NCBI RefSeq assembly: GCF_014196765.1
Contig: NZ_JACIEE010000002.1
Coordinates: forward strand, 372,001 to 436,000
From: Mycoplana azooxidifex
GTDB lineage: Bacteria > Pseudomonadota > Alphaproteobacteria > Rhizobiales > Rhizobiaceae
Reading direction: 5' to 3'
Length of the DNA: 64,000 nucleotides
Shown here: positions 49,634-58,261 of the stretch, one piece after another
How positions within the stretch are numbered: the stretch's first letter is position 1
How the letters are laid out: each line of letters begins with the position of its first letter
Notes under the pieces: model-generated
The model's input: the letters and a program-made list of their open reading frames with translations, nothing else
What the model was told of the DNA's origin: nothing
Database searches by the model: none
Made by a program: the position numbers and the translations under genes

Positions 49634-49872
49634 GCAGATCTCCGTAAGGGCGCCGGCGCCATGGCCGGCCAAGGGCAGGAAAACGGACTGGCCGCATGCG
49701 CCCGACACTAGCCGATAAGCCTCGGGCATTGAATTGAAATTCGAAGCCCGCCGCCTTGCATCGTTCGCCCGGCAGGCGGCAAAGAAACTTGCGCCCGACA
49801 GACATTATGGATTGTCCGCCGCTTTTGCCTTTGCTATCAGGCTCCAGCCTGCAGGGCCTTCGGCCCGCATGC

Positions 49873-49947
49873 TGGGGCGTCGCCAAGCGGTAAGGCACCG
49901 GTTTTTGGTACCGGCATTCCCAGGTTCGAATCCTGGCGCCCCAGCCA
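49873..49947 (+). tRNA. tRNA-Gln (UUG)
   Basis: Full cloverleaf: acceptor TGGGGCG paired with CGCCCCA, D-arm GCCAAGCGGTAAGGC, anticodon arm CCGGT-TTTTGGT-ACCGG with anticodon TTG at 49905-49907, T-arm CCAGG-TTCGAAT-CCTGG, discriminator G and encoded CCA (49945-49947). Closely similar to E. coli tRNA-Gln. It is followed within 170 bases by a tyrosine recombinase, so it is the probable integration site of the element that begins here. Confidence 0.97.
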
Positions 49948-50018
49948 AGCTTCCCTTTTCCAGCCAGAATCTTGGTTTTCCAGCACTTCCGAATTAGCTG
50001 GGAATCAAATTCGGGGCG

Positions 50019-50070
50019 CTGTCGTACAGGACTGTCTTACACGACTGTCGTACATAGCTGTCTTACACGA
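50019..50070 (+). repeat. Four 10-bp direct repeats on a 13-bp period
   Basis: CTGTC(G/T)TACA occurs at 50019, 50032, 50045 and 50058, exactly 13 bp apart, alternating G, T, G, T at the variable base. They lie between the tRNA-Gln gene and the recombinase gene, where arm-type recombinase-binding sites would be expected. Confidence 0.75.
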
Positions 50071-50113
50071 AGGCGAACCAAGTCCTGCTCCCCCTCTTAG
50101 CAAAGGGTTTAGC

Positions 50114-52171
50114 ATGGCAACGATTCAACACGTCTACAAGCGCGGTTCCGTCTACTGGTGGCGGCGGCGTTTACCACTTGGAACAGGTGTTCATGCTTGG
50201 GTGAGGCTCGAAATCAGCCTGCACACCAAGGAACTGGAACGGGCGCGGGTCGTCGCTCCGGAGGTGACGCTTGCCAGCCATCGTCTCCTGCCCAGCCTGA
50301 GACACAAGATGATATCGCCGGAAGACGCAAAGAAAATCCTCATCCAAGCCGCCAAGCAGCACAGCTTCCATCTGGATGCGATGATGGCGGCTGGTTCGCG
50401 GGCAGGCGTCGACGCAGCAAGTAAACGGTCAACGGAGATTGGGACCGGGTGGGCGTTTCGTCTGTTCGCCGCGCAGGGGATCAATGCAGGGGGTGGTCCA
50501 GACGAAGAGCGCGAAATGCGCGCCGCCGGCCTTGATGACGAGATGATCCAGGGCGTTCGTGAGACAATGGCGTTCCTCGGCACCAATGGCTTTGGCCAAA
50601 TTAGTCGCCGTCAACTGGAGGCCATCCTCAAGGACCACAACATCGCACCGGCGGAGGCGCACATCCTCCAAGCCGAGCAGCTTTGCTTGCGCGGCATGTC
50701 GGCAGCGTTGCTCAATACTGAACGGCGCTGGTCCGGCGTTCGACCTGACGATATCGTCCTCTTGAACGCGGCGCTTAGCAGCGATACGGCAGCGACGGCT
50801 GCATCGCATACTACGCCGCCTCAGGCCATTTCGCAGCAAACGTCGCCAGTGCCATTTGCGAACCGAACAGCACCGTCGTTTTCACAACCGGGAACGGCTC
50901 TTGAGAAAGTGTCTGCGCCGGTTCGTGCGATCGCGGTTGCGGTTCCTCCGGTGGAAACGGAGGACGAATTCGATCTCGACGACGAGGATGAAGCGGAACT
51001 GGAACTGCAGGATTCGGACAAGGGACTTGTCGAAATCGTCCAACTGGCAGCAGAGGAACGGGTCGCGACCAAAGAATGGCGACACAACATGGTCAAGCAG
51101 CACGTGAGTATTGCCAAGTTGTTTGTCCGATTCGTGGGACACGACCAGCCGGCACGCTTGAGGCAGCGCAACATTTCGGAATTCCGAAGCATGTTGTTCA
51201 AGCTTCCGAAAAATCACGGAAAGTCGCCGAACGACCATATCATGCCCCTGAGCGGGCTTCTGGCTCGTGCCACGACGTTGCCGCCCGAGGAGGTTGGCTT
51301 GTCGCCCGCGACGATAAATCGCTACATGACACAGATGGGCAACATCGTCGACATCTGCAAACACGCGGGATTTCCATTCGGGAATTTCGAGGGTGTTTCT
51401 GGCCTGAGAACCAAAAGGAAGGGAGACGTCAGAGGCGAAAGGGGACGATTTTCCACCGAGGAACTGCAGACGATCTTTTCGCTACCAGTGTGGGAAGGTT
51501 CGACCAGCTTCGATGAGCGCTTCGCCGGCGGGCAAGAAATCTTCCATGACGCCGCCTATTGGGTTCCGTTGCTGGCGATCTATATCGGAGCCCGCCGTGA
51601 AGAGATGTGTGGCTTGCTCCTCGATGAGGTCGAGACCCATTTTGAGCTTCCGTGCATCCGCATTGAGGAAAACTCCGTCCGCAAGCTGAAAAACGCTCAA
51701 TCGAAGCGGCGCGTGCCTATCCACCCGGAATTGCTCCGCCTCGGCTTCCTTGAATACGTTGACGCGCTTCGCAACCTCGGTCACGTCCTGTTATTCCCCG
51801 AACTGAAGGCTGCATCCCCGACGACGCCAATGGGTGACGTATTTGATGGCAGTTGGCAAAAAATACGATCGACAGCGCTGCCCAAGGCCAAGGATGATGG
51901 GAAGGTCCTGCATTCGCTGCGCCATTGGTGCAACAATGAAATGAAGCAGGCCGGCATTCGCGAGGAGTACCGAAAGGATATCCTGGGGCACACCAACGAG
52001 GGTGTGAATGAGGGACGTTACACCGACCCCGCGCGACTGCGTGTCATGGCCGATGCGCTGTCAACATTGCCTATGCCGACCGCGCATCTGAAGGCTCATC
52101 CGATCCGACCGATCGAGTCAGTCCTTACGCATTCTTCCCGACCGGCACGAACCAAGAAATCTGCGGCGTGA
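50114..52171 (+). CDS. Site-specific tyrosine recombinase (DUF6538-type integrase)
   Basis: A 685-residue integrase. The N-terminal part (YKRGSVYWWRRRLPLGTGVHAWVRLEISLHTKELERARV) is the DUF6538-like arm-binding region of large rhizobial integrases, and the middle has a long acidic linker (about residues 275-300). The C-terminal catalytic domain shows the conserved residues: Arg in YIGARREEMCGLLLDEV, Lys region VRKLKNAQSKRRVPIHPEL, LHSLRHWCNNEM (H-x-x-R), GHTNEGVNEGRY with the His and the Tyr nucleophile. It is full-length, so probably active. Adjacent to tRNA-Gln, its likely target. Confidence 0.93.
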   Translation: MATIQHVYKRGSVYWWRRRLPLGTGVHAWVRLEISLHTKELERARVVAPEVTLASHRLLPSLRHKMISPEDAKKILIQAAKQHSFHLDAMMAAGSRAGVDAASKRSTEIGTGWAFRLFAAQGINAGGGPDEEREMRAAGLDDEMIQGVRETMAFLGTNGFGQISRRQLEAILKDHNIAPAEAHILQAEQLCLRGMSAALLNTERRWSGVRPDDIVLLNAALSSDTAATAASHTTPPQAISQQTSPVPFANRTAPSFSQPGTALEKVSAPVRAIAVAVPPVETEDEFDLDDEDEAELELQDSDKGLVEIVQLAAEERVATKEWRHNMVKQHVSIAKLFVRFVGHDQPARLRQRNISEFRSMLFKLPKNHGKSPNDHIMPLSGLLARATTLPPEEVGLSPATINRYMTQMGNIVDICKHAGFPFGNFEGVSGLRTKRKGDVRGERGRFSTEELQTIFSLPVWEGSTSFDERFAGGQEIFHDAAYWVPLLAIYIGARREEMCGLLLDEVETHFELPCIRIEENSVRKLKNAQSKRRVPIHPELLRLGFLEYVDALRNLGHVLLFPELKAASPTTPMGDVFDGSWQKIRSTALPKAKDDGKVLHSLRHWCNNEMKQAGIREEYRKDILGHTNEGVNEGRYTDPARLRVMADALSTLPMPTAHLKAHPIRPIESVLTHSSRPARTKKSAA

Positions 52172-52235
52172 GTGAGTCTGAATCAATCATAAATTGAATT
52201 AGAAAGTACGTCATTAAAATGCAAACTAAAAAATC

Positions 52236-52273
52236 TTGCCGCGTTGAATTCATTTGAGAATCCAGCGCGGCAA
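52236..52273. promoter_or_regulatory. Inverted repeat downstream of the integrase
   Basis: TTGCCGCG at 52236 is matched by CGCGGCAA at 52266 (8-bp arms, 22-bp spacer) in an unusually AT-rich stretch. A TTGACA element lies at 52323. It may be an operator for the next gene or a weak terminator of the integrase. Confidence 0.35.
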
Positions 52274-52415
52274 ACGGCGGGAATCTCTTATGTATAGAGA
52301 AAAACCGTTAAATTACATAGTGTTGACAATCGCGGTTGTAACGCATTTTCGAAATCCATGTCACCATTATCTTACGGTCATTGATGAAGACCGGATTAAA
52401 ACGGAGACAAGACGA

Positions 52416-53516
52416 ATGGCGAAATACACTCATAAGAAGAGGCAGGCGATCGCCGAGACCAGGCCGGGGCAGACCCTCAGCCGGGCACAGCAGGGCGAGT
52501 TGAAGTGGCTACGGGACGCGTTCCAGTCGCTCGGACGTCGGACGACAGCGCAGGCTTACGAGGTCGGCGGCTACCTCGTGCGCGCAAAATCCATTCTCCC
52601 GGAGAGGGCGCTGGGCACGTGGATCAAGGCGGTGTGCAAGTTCACGCCGAAGACCGGTCGCAACTACATCGCGGTCCATACCAACCTGATGGAGTACAAA
52701 GAGCGCCTTGAGGCCGCGGCGGTCGCTCCGACAGTCCTGTTCGTGCTGGCCTACGCCGAACAGCCGGACGTCGAACGGGTTATCTCGGCAATCGAGGCTG
52801 GCGAACAACTCACCGTCGCCCAGGTGAAAACCATGGTCGGCGCGGTGCCTACGAAGAAGGCGACGAATGAAGCGGCCCTCGACGTCGGCGGAATGGCCGG
52901 TCTGCGCAAGATAGCCGAGCTTAAAGTCGAGGAGGACTCGGTGAAGTTCCTCCAGCTGACAACCGGCATCCTGAAACGCGTCGAGAAGGCCATCGAACCG
53001 CTGGCGCAGAACCGTGCGGTGTTCAAGGGTCCGTTGCAGGAATTGATCATGGACGACTGCAAGCACGCGCACGATCTGATCAACAGCATCGCGGCCCCCT
53101 TGCAGCCGGCGATGGTTGCGAGCGTCAACTGGCGGCCGGCCAGGCTGACGGAAGGCACGACCTGGCGCAAGGTGCAGGAGCTTCTGTCCGCCATGGGTGG
53201 AGCCAACGGCTGGCCGGGCAGGGAAGATTTCGCCCCCTGGCTTCAGGCCGAGGTCATTCCCCTGCTTCGCTTCGTCGTCCACGGTGAAGCCTTGCAAGGC
53301 GACGGTGGCGGGGACGATAGTGTGGATGCCGCCGCTCCGCTCGACAATGAGGCTGATGATGGGCTGTTCGCATTCGAAGACATGCCCTCCAAGGTACAGG
53401 AAACCGTTGCGAATGCTCTGGAGATCGTGTCACCCGAGCGCCGGGACGAGATCAGGAGCCAGATCGTTTTCGATCCCAAGCCCATGAAACGCCAATACAA
53501 GAAGCTGGCAGCTTGA
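52416..53516 (+). CDS. DUF3102-like protein of an integrative element
   Basis: A 366-residue protein of unknown function. The N-terminal third (AYEVGGYLVRAKSILPERALGTWIKAVCKFTPKTGRNYIAVHTNL) resembles the DUF3102 pattern found in phage and plasmid proteins (a helical segment followed by a DNA-binding-like region). The middle is helical and the C-terminus acidic (EADDGLFAFEDMPSKVQETVANAL). The start is ATG at 52416; the open frame extends upstream into AT-rich non-coding DNA. It is followed by a clear terminator. The role in the element is unknown; possibly transcriptional or partition related. Confidence 0.65.
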   Translation: MAKYTHKKRQAIAETRPGQTLSRAQQGELKWLRDAFQSLGRRTTAQAYEVGGYLVRAKSILPERALGTWIKAVCKFTPKTGRNYIAVHTNLMEYKERLEAAAVAPTVLFVLAYAEQPDVERVISAIEAGEQLTVAQVKTMVGAVPTKKATNEAALDVGGMAGLRKIAELKVEEDSVKFLQLTTGILKRVEKAIEPLAQNRAVFKGPLQELIMDDCKHAHDLINSIAAPLQPAMVASVNWRPARLTEGTTWRKVQELLSAMGGANGWPGREDFAPWLQAEVIPLLRFVVHGEALQGDGGGDDSVDAAAPLDNEADDGLFAFEDMPSKVQETVANALEIVSPERRDEIRSQIVFDPKPMKRQYKKLAA

Positions 53517-53530
53517 AGATGACGTCCAGG

Positions 53531-53560
53531 AGCCCCGCCGCCGTGCGGGGCTATTTTTTT
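53531..53560 (+). terminator. Rho-independent terminator
   Basis: AGCCCCGC at 53531 pairs with GCGGGGCT at 53545, loop CGCCGT, followed by A and T7. It lies 15 bases after the DUF3102-like gene and separates it from the nuclease-ATPase-protease cluster. Confidence 0.85.
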
Positions 53561-53765
53561 GTCTGCTGGTTGCCGCGTATGCCGTTAACCATACCGGGGC
53601 TCTCTGTTCCGGATGCGTTCTGACCGGCTTGCCGGACACGATTCTCCGGGCTATGTCGACGGGGTCAGCAGAAACTGAATATATGCAGACACTTAGCGGC
53701 CCCCGCCGGTGCTCGAACACCGAACGAGGGCCTGACCCGCAACCTTGTGTTCTAAGGAATGGGCT

Positions 53766-53900
53766 ATGTCGACCCTTACCTGCTTCGCTTCCGAACGGGA
53801 AGCTTCTCCGTCTGCTGATCCTGTTGATGAGCGCATGTCGCCGCGGCGCCGGTTGGCATCGTGTGCGATCGCCCACGCCTCTGGGCTGGCGCTCGCCTGA
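53766..53900 (+). CDS. Possible small protein, 44 aa
   Basis: An open frame of 44 codons (MSTLTCFASEREASPSADPVDERMSPRRRLA...) preceded by AAGGA about 8 bases upstream. It has no recognised sequence and could be chance. The rest of the 520-base gap between the terminator and the next gene shows no gene. Confidence 0.25.
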   Translation: MSTLTCFASEREASPSADPVDERMSPRRRLASCAIAHASGLALA

Positions 53901-54042
53901 TCTCATTCAACTGATCGTCCCTGACTTCGGACACGGCTTCGTTTGAAGCCAGCCGGTCCCCGGATGCGGAAATCATTTCCGTGTCGGACGCCGTGCGCCT
54001 GAAGTTTGCGGGTCGATCGCTACCGTCAGCAGGAGCAATACC

Positions 54043-54954
54043 ATGACGACCATTTCTTCCGGTGTGCCTGACGCGCCCGCCTATCCGGCTACCGTCGATC
54101 CCGACGCCCTCCAGTCCCGCTTCGAAGTCCTCATCGACGAGCTTTCGTCGCAACCCTTCTCGGCCGGCGCTCTTTCCAAGGCGCTTGCCGGGGGTGTCTC
54201 TGACGCCGCCGCGATCCTGCGCGCCATTCCTATCCAGGAAGGGAGGCTGCTCGAGCGCGGCATTGGGATCATTGCCGACCTTAACCCGGACCTGGTGGTG
54301 CTGACGCAAAATTTGCGGTTGCCGGTCACGAAGACGGCGCTCGAGCTGGTCGAGAAAAACGATCCGAAACACTTTCGGTCCCTGACGCTCGATGCGGATA
54401 CCGGCGGGCGCAAAACATATACGCCGGACCTGATCATCGTGAACAGGAAGACGAAACTCGCGCACGTCATCGATGTGAAACGCAGTCTCGGCTCGTACGA
54501 GGTATCACGTATCAATGATCTGAAATGCCGCATGCTGGCCGCAGCACTCGTCGTTCCCGATCTCCTCTACCGCGACCATCATCGGCTGGTGGCCGAAGAA
54601 GTCCGCGTCGTCATCCTGAACGCGGAAAACCAGCGCTCCGACATTGCCGGCGGCGTCTGGCCGCTCAGCGATCTCGATCATCTTGTCGAGGTCGGCGGGG
54701 CGGGGAAGGCGATCGGCATGCTGCGCGAACGCTTCCATGCACGGATCGACGAGAACTGGAAGCTGGCTCGAAATGCCTTTTCCGGACCGACTGAGGAACG
54801 GGTCCGTCGCGGTGCCTCGGCGGACATTGCAGACGCGAACGAAAGGGAGAGGTGCGATCCTGGCGCTGGCTCGATCACCGAGGTCCATCAGCCAGTTGGT
54901 CGTGGCCAAATCCGTGTCGGCTTCGCCCGCATCCCACGGACCGGCATGGGCTGA
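54043..54954 (+). CDS. PD-(D/E)XK nuclease-like protein of the element cluster
   Basis: A 303-residue protein of unrecognised family. Its central part has the hallmark of PD-(D/E)XK nucleases: Asp129 in TYTPDLIIVN, a beta hairpin of about 13 residues, then HVIDVKRSLGSYEV with Asp144-x-Lys146. An acidic residue upstream in ALELVEKND could be the first catalytic Glu. The N-terminus and the C-terminal tail (from about residue 240) are low in order. The ATG follows AGGAGC. It is the first gene of a co-directional set with a 139-residue protein, an AAA+ ATPase and an M41-type peptidase. Whether it cleaves DNA is inference. Confidence 0.65.
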   Translation: MTTISSGVPDAPAYPATVDPDALQSRFEVLIDELSSQPFSAGALSKALAGGVSDAAAILRAIPIQEGRLLERGIGIIADLNPDLVVLTQNLRLPVTKTALELVEKNDPKHFRSLTLDADTGGRKTYTPDLIIVNRKTKLAHVIDVKRSLGSYEVSRINDLKCRMLAAALVVPDLLYRDHHRLVAEEVRVVILNAENQRSDIAGGVWPLSDLDHLVEVGGAGKAIGMLRERFHARIDENWKLARNAFSGPTEERVRRGASADIADANERERCDPGAGSITEVHQPVGRGQIRVGFARIPRTGMG

Positions 54955-55036
54955 CAGGCCCGCCGACGTTCCTTTCCGCTTTCTGTTCCATTCGTTCGCG
55001 CCGAACCGTGCTGTTCGGCGACAGGAGACGTCTGTC

Positions 55037-55456
55037 ATGAGCCGACACCCTTCCAACGTGATCCCTTTCCCAAACAACCTTGCGCACGAAGTACCTTCGA
55101 CGCCGAAGCCGTCCAGCCAGCTGAAGCGACTGACGAAGTTGCAAGGGGCGACGAACCGCGGCGTGACTTCCAGGTCACAAGCCATTCCTCAGGCCATGGC
55201 CATGTGCGCGGCAATGCCCGCTGCCCTGCCCGATCCGGCAATCGTCGCCCAGGTCGTGATCGGCTTTGCCCGGCGCAAGGGCATCGCCATGACCAGCATC
55301 CCGAAAATCTTCCGTGAGCAACTCTTCACGCTGTGCGCGGCCGGCGATCCGACGGCGCTGATGCTGCGCGACTGGCTCGAGGGCAATCGCAAGCTGCTGG
55401 CCGTCGATGGGATGCCCACCCCTCACTGTATTCATGGAACAGAGGAGGGCGCGTGA
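55037..55456 (+). CDS. Hypothetical protein, 139 aa, coupled to the AAA+ ATPase
   Basis: A 139-residue protein not recognised by sequence. The N-terminus is Pro/Ser-rich (MSRHPSNVIPFPNNLAHEVPSTPKPSS), the rest helical (QAIPQAMAMCAAMPAALPDPAIVAQVVIGFARRKGIAMTS, LFTLCAAGDPTALMLRDWLEGNRKLLAV). A CAGGAG site precedes the ATG at 55037. Its stop overlaps the start of the AAA+ gene (ATGA), so they are translated together. It may be an adaptor for the ATPase; this is inference from coupling only. Confidence 0.6.
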   Translation: MSRHPSNVIPFPNNLAHEVPSTPKPSSQLKRLTKLQGATNRGVTSRSQAIPQAMAMCAAMPAALPDPAIVAQVVIGFARRKGIAMTSIPKIFREQLFTLCAAGDPTALMLRDWLEGNRKLLAVDGMPTPHCIHGTEEGA

Positions 55457-57492
55457 TGGAAACCCTGACCGATCGCATCACGCGCTATCTGCTTGCCCGC
55501 ATCCGTCGGCTTGCCATCCTCGATCTTTACGAGCGCGCCGCCGTCGTCGGATTGCTGGAGGCGGACTTCATCGTCGCGGGCGATGAGACGACCGGCACGG
55601 TCTGGCGTGTCCCGGAGGAATCCCTGCGATTGCTCGACGCCGACCCGGCAAAGGTGCGGGCCGAACTTGTGCGGCGTCTCGGGAAAGCGCCATACAAGAC
55701 GACGGCGATCGATGTGCTGATCCAGGACCTTCCAGGAGAACCGCCCCATCAAAACGTCCGTTCCGCCCCGAAGGAGAGGACCGATCGGGAAAACCTTGCC
55801 GTCGAGGGTCGCCTGGAATCGCAACCGGTCGATGCATCGAGCGCTTCTGAAGCACCATCGGCATCCAGCGAATTCCTGGCGCTGCTTCGCGAGCAACTTG
55901 CTCCGCCGAGCGTCGCCCATGTCGCCGTCGCCCTGCTGGTCGCCCGTGCCGTTGGCTCAAGCGTTGCCGACTTGTCGGCGCTGTCAACCGTCCTTCGAAC
56001 CCCTGGCGCCTTTGTGCTGATCAAAGCGCCGGTTGGCCGCTTCGAACGCCGCTTCGGTATTATGCTAGAGGACGGCTTGATCCTGCCATACTGGATGAAA
56101 CTCGAAGACGTTCATCGCAGCAGCCCGCTCTCGGACGGTTACGGTGATCGCCGCCGGGGAAAGACCCGCAAGACGATCAAGACACTCGCCGGCACCGATG
56201 TGCCGAAGGCGGTCGAGCGGTCGTTGAGCCGCTTCCTCGTGGATGTCCTGCTGGAGCGGTCAGCGCCCGTGGTTCTTGCCGATGAGACACAGACCGCGCT
56301 TCCGCCTTTTGTGTCGATGACGGCCGATCTTATTCTTGAGGCCGGTGGTCTCCATCATGAATTCATCGCGGAACTCCTGCAGACGTGTTGCGGTATCGCG
56401 CCGAAGCAGTCGCTGCGACAGATGGAAAGGATGGCGCTCGACCTTGAAGGGCTTTCGATCGATGCGCTGGCGTTGGCAATTCGTCCCGGACGTGGTCTCG
56501 AACACATCCTGTCGATCCTCGAAGTCCTCGGCGAACGGGCTCGCTCCGCCGACAAGTCGGACGATGATGATAACGATGGCCGCGGCTCCGGGCGCGGCAG
56601 CGGTAGGTCGGGGCGGCCGAAGGTCAAGAGCCGATTTTTGATCAAGGACGGTGATGAACCGCCAAAATCCGTGGACGGGATCGACGTCGTTCAGCCGGAA
56701 AAGGCGGCGGAGGCATCCGGGAAGGAGGGCGGCGGTGGCGCATCCGTTGATCCGGCCAATCCGGAACACAGCCGACTGCGCCATCTGCGGGTCGAGACGC
56801 TCTCGGGTTATGGCGAGGCGCGGGATTGGGCGCTCGACCTCAAGACAGACCTTCAGCTTTGGCGCGACGGTGGGCTGGCCTGGAGCGAGATGAGTACGAA
56901 ACTGATCCTGTCGGGACCGCCCGGCACCGGCAAGACGACCTATGCCCGCGCGCTCTGCAATACATTGCAGGTTCCGCTGCTTGTGACATCGGTGGCGTCT
57001 TGGCTTGAACCCGGCTATCTCGGTGATGTCCTGAAGCGCATGTCCAAGGCCTTTGAGCTGGCGCGGGAAAATGCGCCGGTCGTCCTGTTCATCGACGAAA
57101 TCGACAATATCGGTAGCCGCTTTGGCGGGAGACGCGAGCAGCACGATGACTACTGGCGCTCGCTGATCAACCGGCTGCTTGACCTTCTTGACGGGACTTC
57201 AAAGACCGATGGCGTGATCGTCGTGGCGGCAACGAACCTCCCCGAAAAGATCGATCCGGCCCTGCTGCGGTCCGGACGGCTCGAAAAGCATGTCGCCATT
57301 CCCCTGCCGGATTTGGGGGCGCTGACCGGCATCCTCGCTCATCATCTCGGTGACGATCTGGCTGTTGTGTTGGCGTCCGCGCCGTCAGGCAGCCCCAAAA
57401 CGATCGAAGCGACACGGCAGCGCCATGCCGATGTCGGCAGTGATGCGGACGTCATTGACCAATCCAATAGAGGAGCTCCCCACAATGTCTGA
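55456..57492 (+). CDS. Soluble FtsH-like AAA+ ATPase
   Basis: A 678-residue protein. The N-terminal 370 residues are not recognised and contain no membrane span, unlike genuine FtsH. A charged, Gly/Ser/Arg-rich linker (about 370-400, SDDDDNDGRGSGRGSGRSG) follows. The C-terminal part is an AAA+ module of the FtsH/CDC48 type: Walker A GPPGTGKTTYARAL (near 487), Walker B VVLFIDEIDN (near 545), sensor AATNLPEKIDPALL and Arg-finger RSGRLEKHV (near 600). The lid domain is missing, and it is supplied by the start of the next gene. Its stop overlaps the start of the peptidase gene. Confidence 0.8.
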   Translation: METLTDRITRYLLARIRRLAILDLYERAAVVGLLEADFIVAGDETTGTVWRVPEESLRLLDADPAKVRAELVRRLGKAPYKTTAIDVLIQDLPGEPPHQNVRSAPKERTDRENLAVEGRLESQPVDASSASEAPSASSEFLALLREQLAPPSVAHVAVALLVARAVGSSVADLSALSTVLRTPGAFVLIKAPVGRFERRFGIMLEDGLILPYWMKLEDVHRSSPLSDGYGDRRRGKTRKTIKTLAGTDVPKAVERSLSRFLVDVLLERSAPVVLADETQTALPPFVSMTADLILEAGGLHHEFIAELLQTCCGIAPKQSLRQMERMALDLEGLSIDALALAIRPGRGLEHILSILEVLGERARSADKSDDDDNDGRGSGRGSGRSGRPKVKSRFLIKDGDEPPKSVDGIDVVQPEKAAEASGKEGGGGASVDPANPEHSRLRHLRVETLSGYGEARDWALDLKTDLQLWRDGGLAWSEMSTKLILSGPPGTGKTTYARALCNTLQVPLLVTSVASWLEPGYLGDVLKRMSKAFELARENAPVVLFIDEIDNIGSRFGGRREQHDDYWRSLINRLLDLLDGTSKTDGVIVVAATNLPEKIDPALLRSGRLEKHVAIPLPDLGALTGILAHHLGDDLAVVLASAPSGSPKTIEATRQRHADVGSDADVIDQSNRGAPHNV

Positions 57493-58235
57493 GCCGATCC
57501 ACACGATCGCAACAACACAGCATCCCGATCTTCGACGGCTGGCCTTGCTGGCGACCGGCAGCACCGGAGCCGACATTGAGCGACTTGTTCGTGACGTTCG
57601 GCGAAAAACCAGACGGCAACAGCGGTCGCTGACCTGGGGCGATCTCGAGCATGCTCTGCTTGCCGGCCAGGTGAAACTCTCGGACGATGTACGCTGGCGT
57701 ACCGCCATCCACGAGGTCGGTCATGCGATCGCCTTCTGTGACATGGGGATCGCAGAGGTCATCACGGCAAGCATCGGGGTCGGAGGAATGGGGCAAGGTG
57801 GTCAGCCGGCAATGTCAACATCTCCCGCAGACGCAGGACTGGCTGATGCGCAGCATCGCCTGCATGTTAGCAGGTCGGACGGCAGAACTGCTGATCTTTG
57901 GCGAGGCGGTGGCCGGGGGAGGTGGATACGATGATAGCGATCTGGCCAGGGCCACCGAACATGCGGTCGCCGCCGAGACCCGGCTCGGGTTCTCCAATCA
58001 TCAGCCGTTGCTCTATCGGTCATTGGCGGTAAGCATCAACGAGCTCAGTCTCGACCGGCAGCTGGCTGACCGGGTCAACAGTCGATTGATGGAAGCCGAA
58101 GCGATGGCACGCAGTCTGCTGGAGAACAGGCGGGACGCGCTGGTCACCATCGCCACGCAGTTGACGGATGTCAGGGTCATGACGGGCGAGGAGATCACGC
58201 GCCTGCTCATCGCATCCCCCGGTCCACCGGCCTGA
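57485..58235 (+). pseudogene. M41-type zinc peptidase of the split FtsH-like pair, frameshifted
   Basis: The protein that follows the AAA+ gene by overlapping start and stop (ATGTCTGA). Its first part supplies the AAA+ lid (LRRLALLATGSTGADIERLVRDVRRKTRRQQRSLTWGDLEHALL) and then the zinc site HEVGH (residues 76-80). After about 57795 the reading frame changes; the rest, DWLMRSIACMLAGRTAELLIFGEAVAGGGGYDDSDLARATEHAVAAETRLGF, is M41-like with the third zinc ligand Asp in DDSDLARAT and is in a different frame. As written no intact peptidase results. The change fits an 8-base deletion between two GGTCA words, or a sequencing error. Confidence 0.8.
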
Positions 58236-58261
58236 CGAAAACCAACGGGGAGCTCTGAAAT

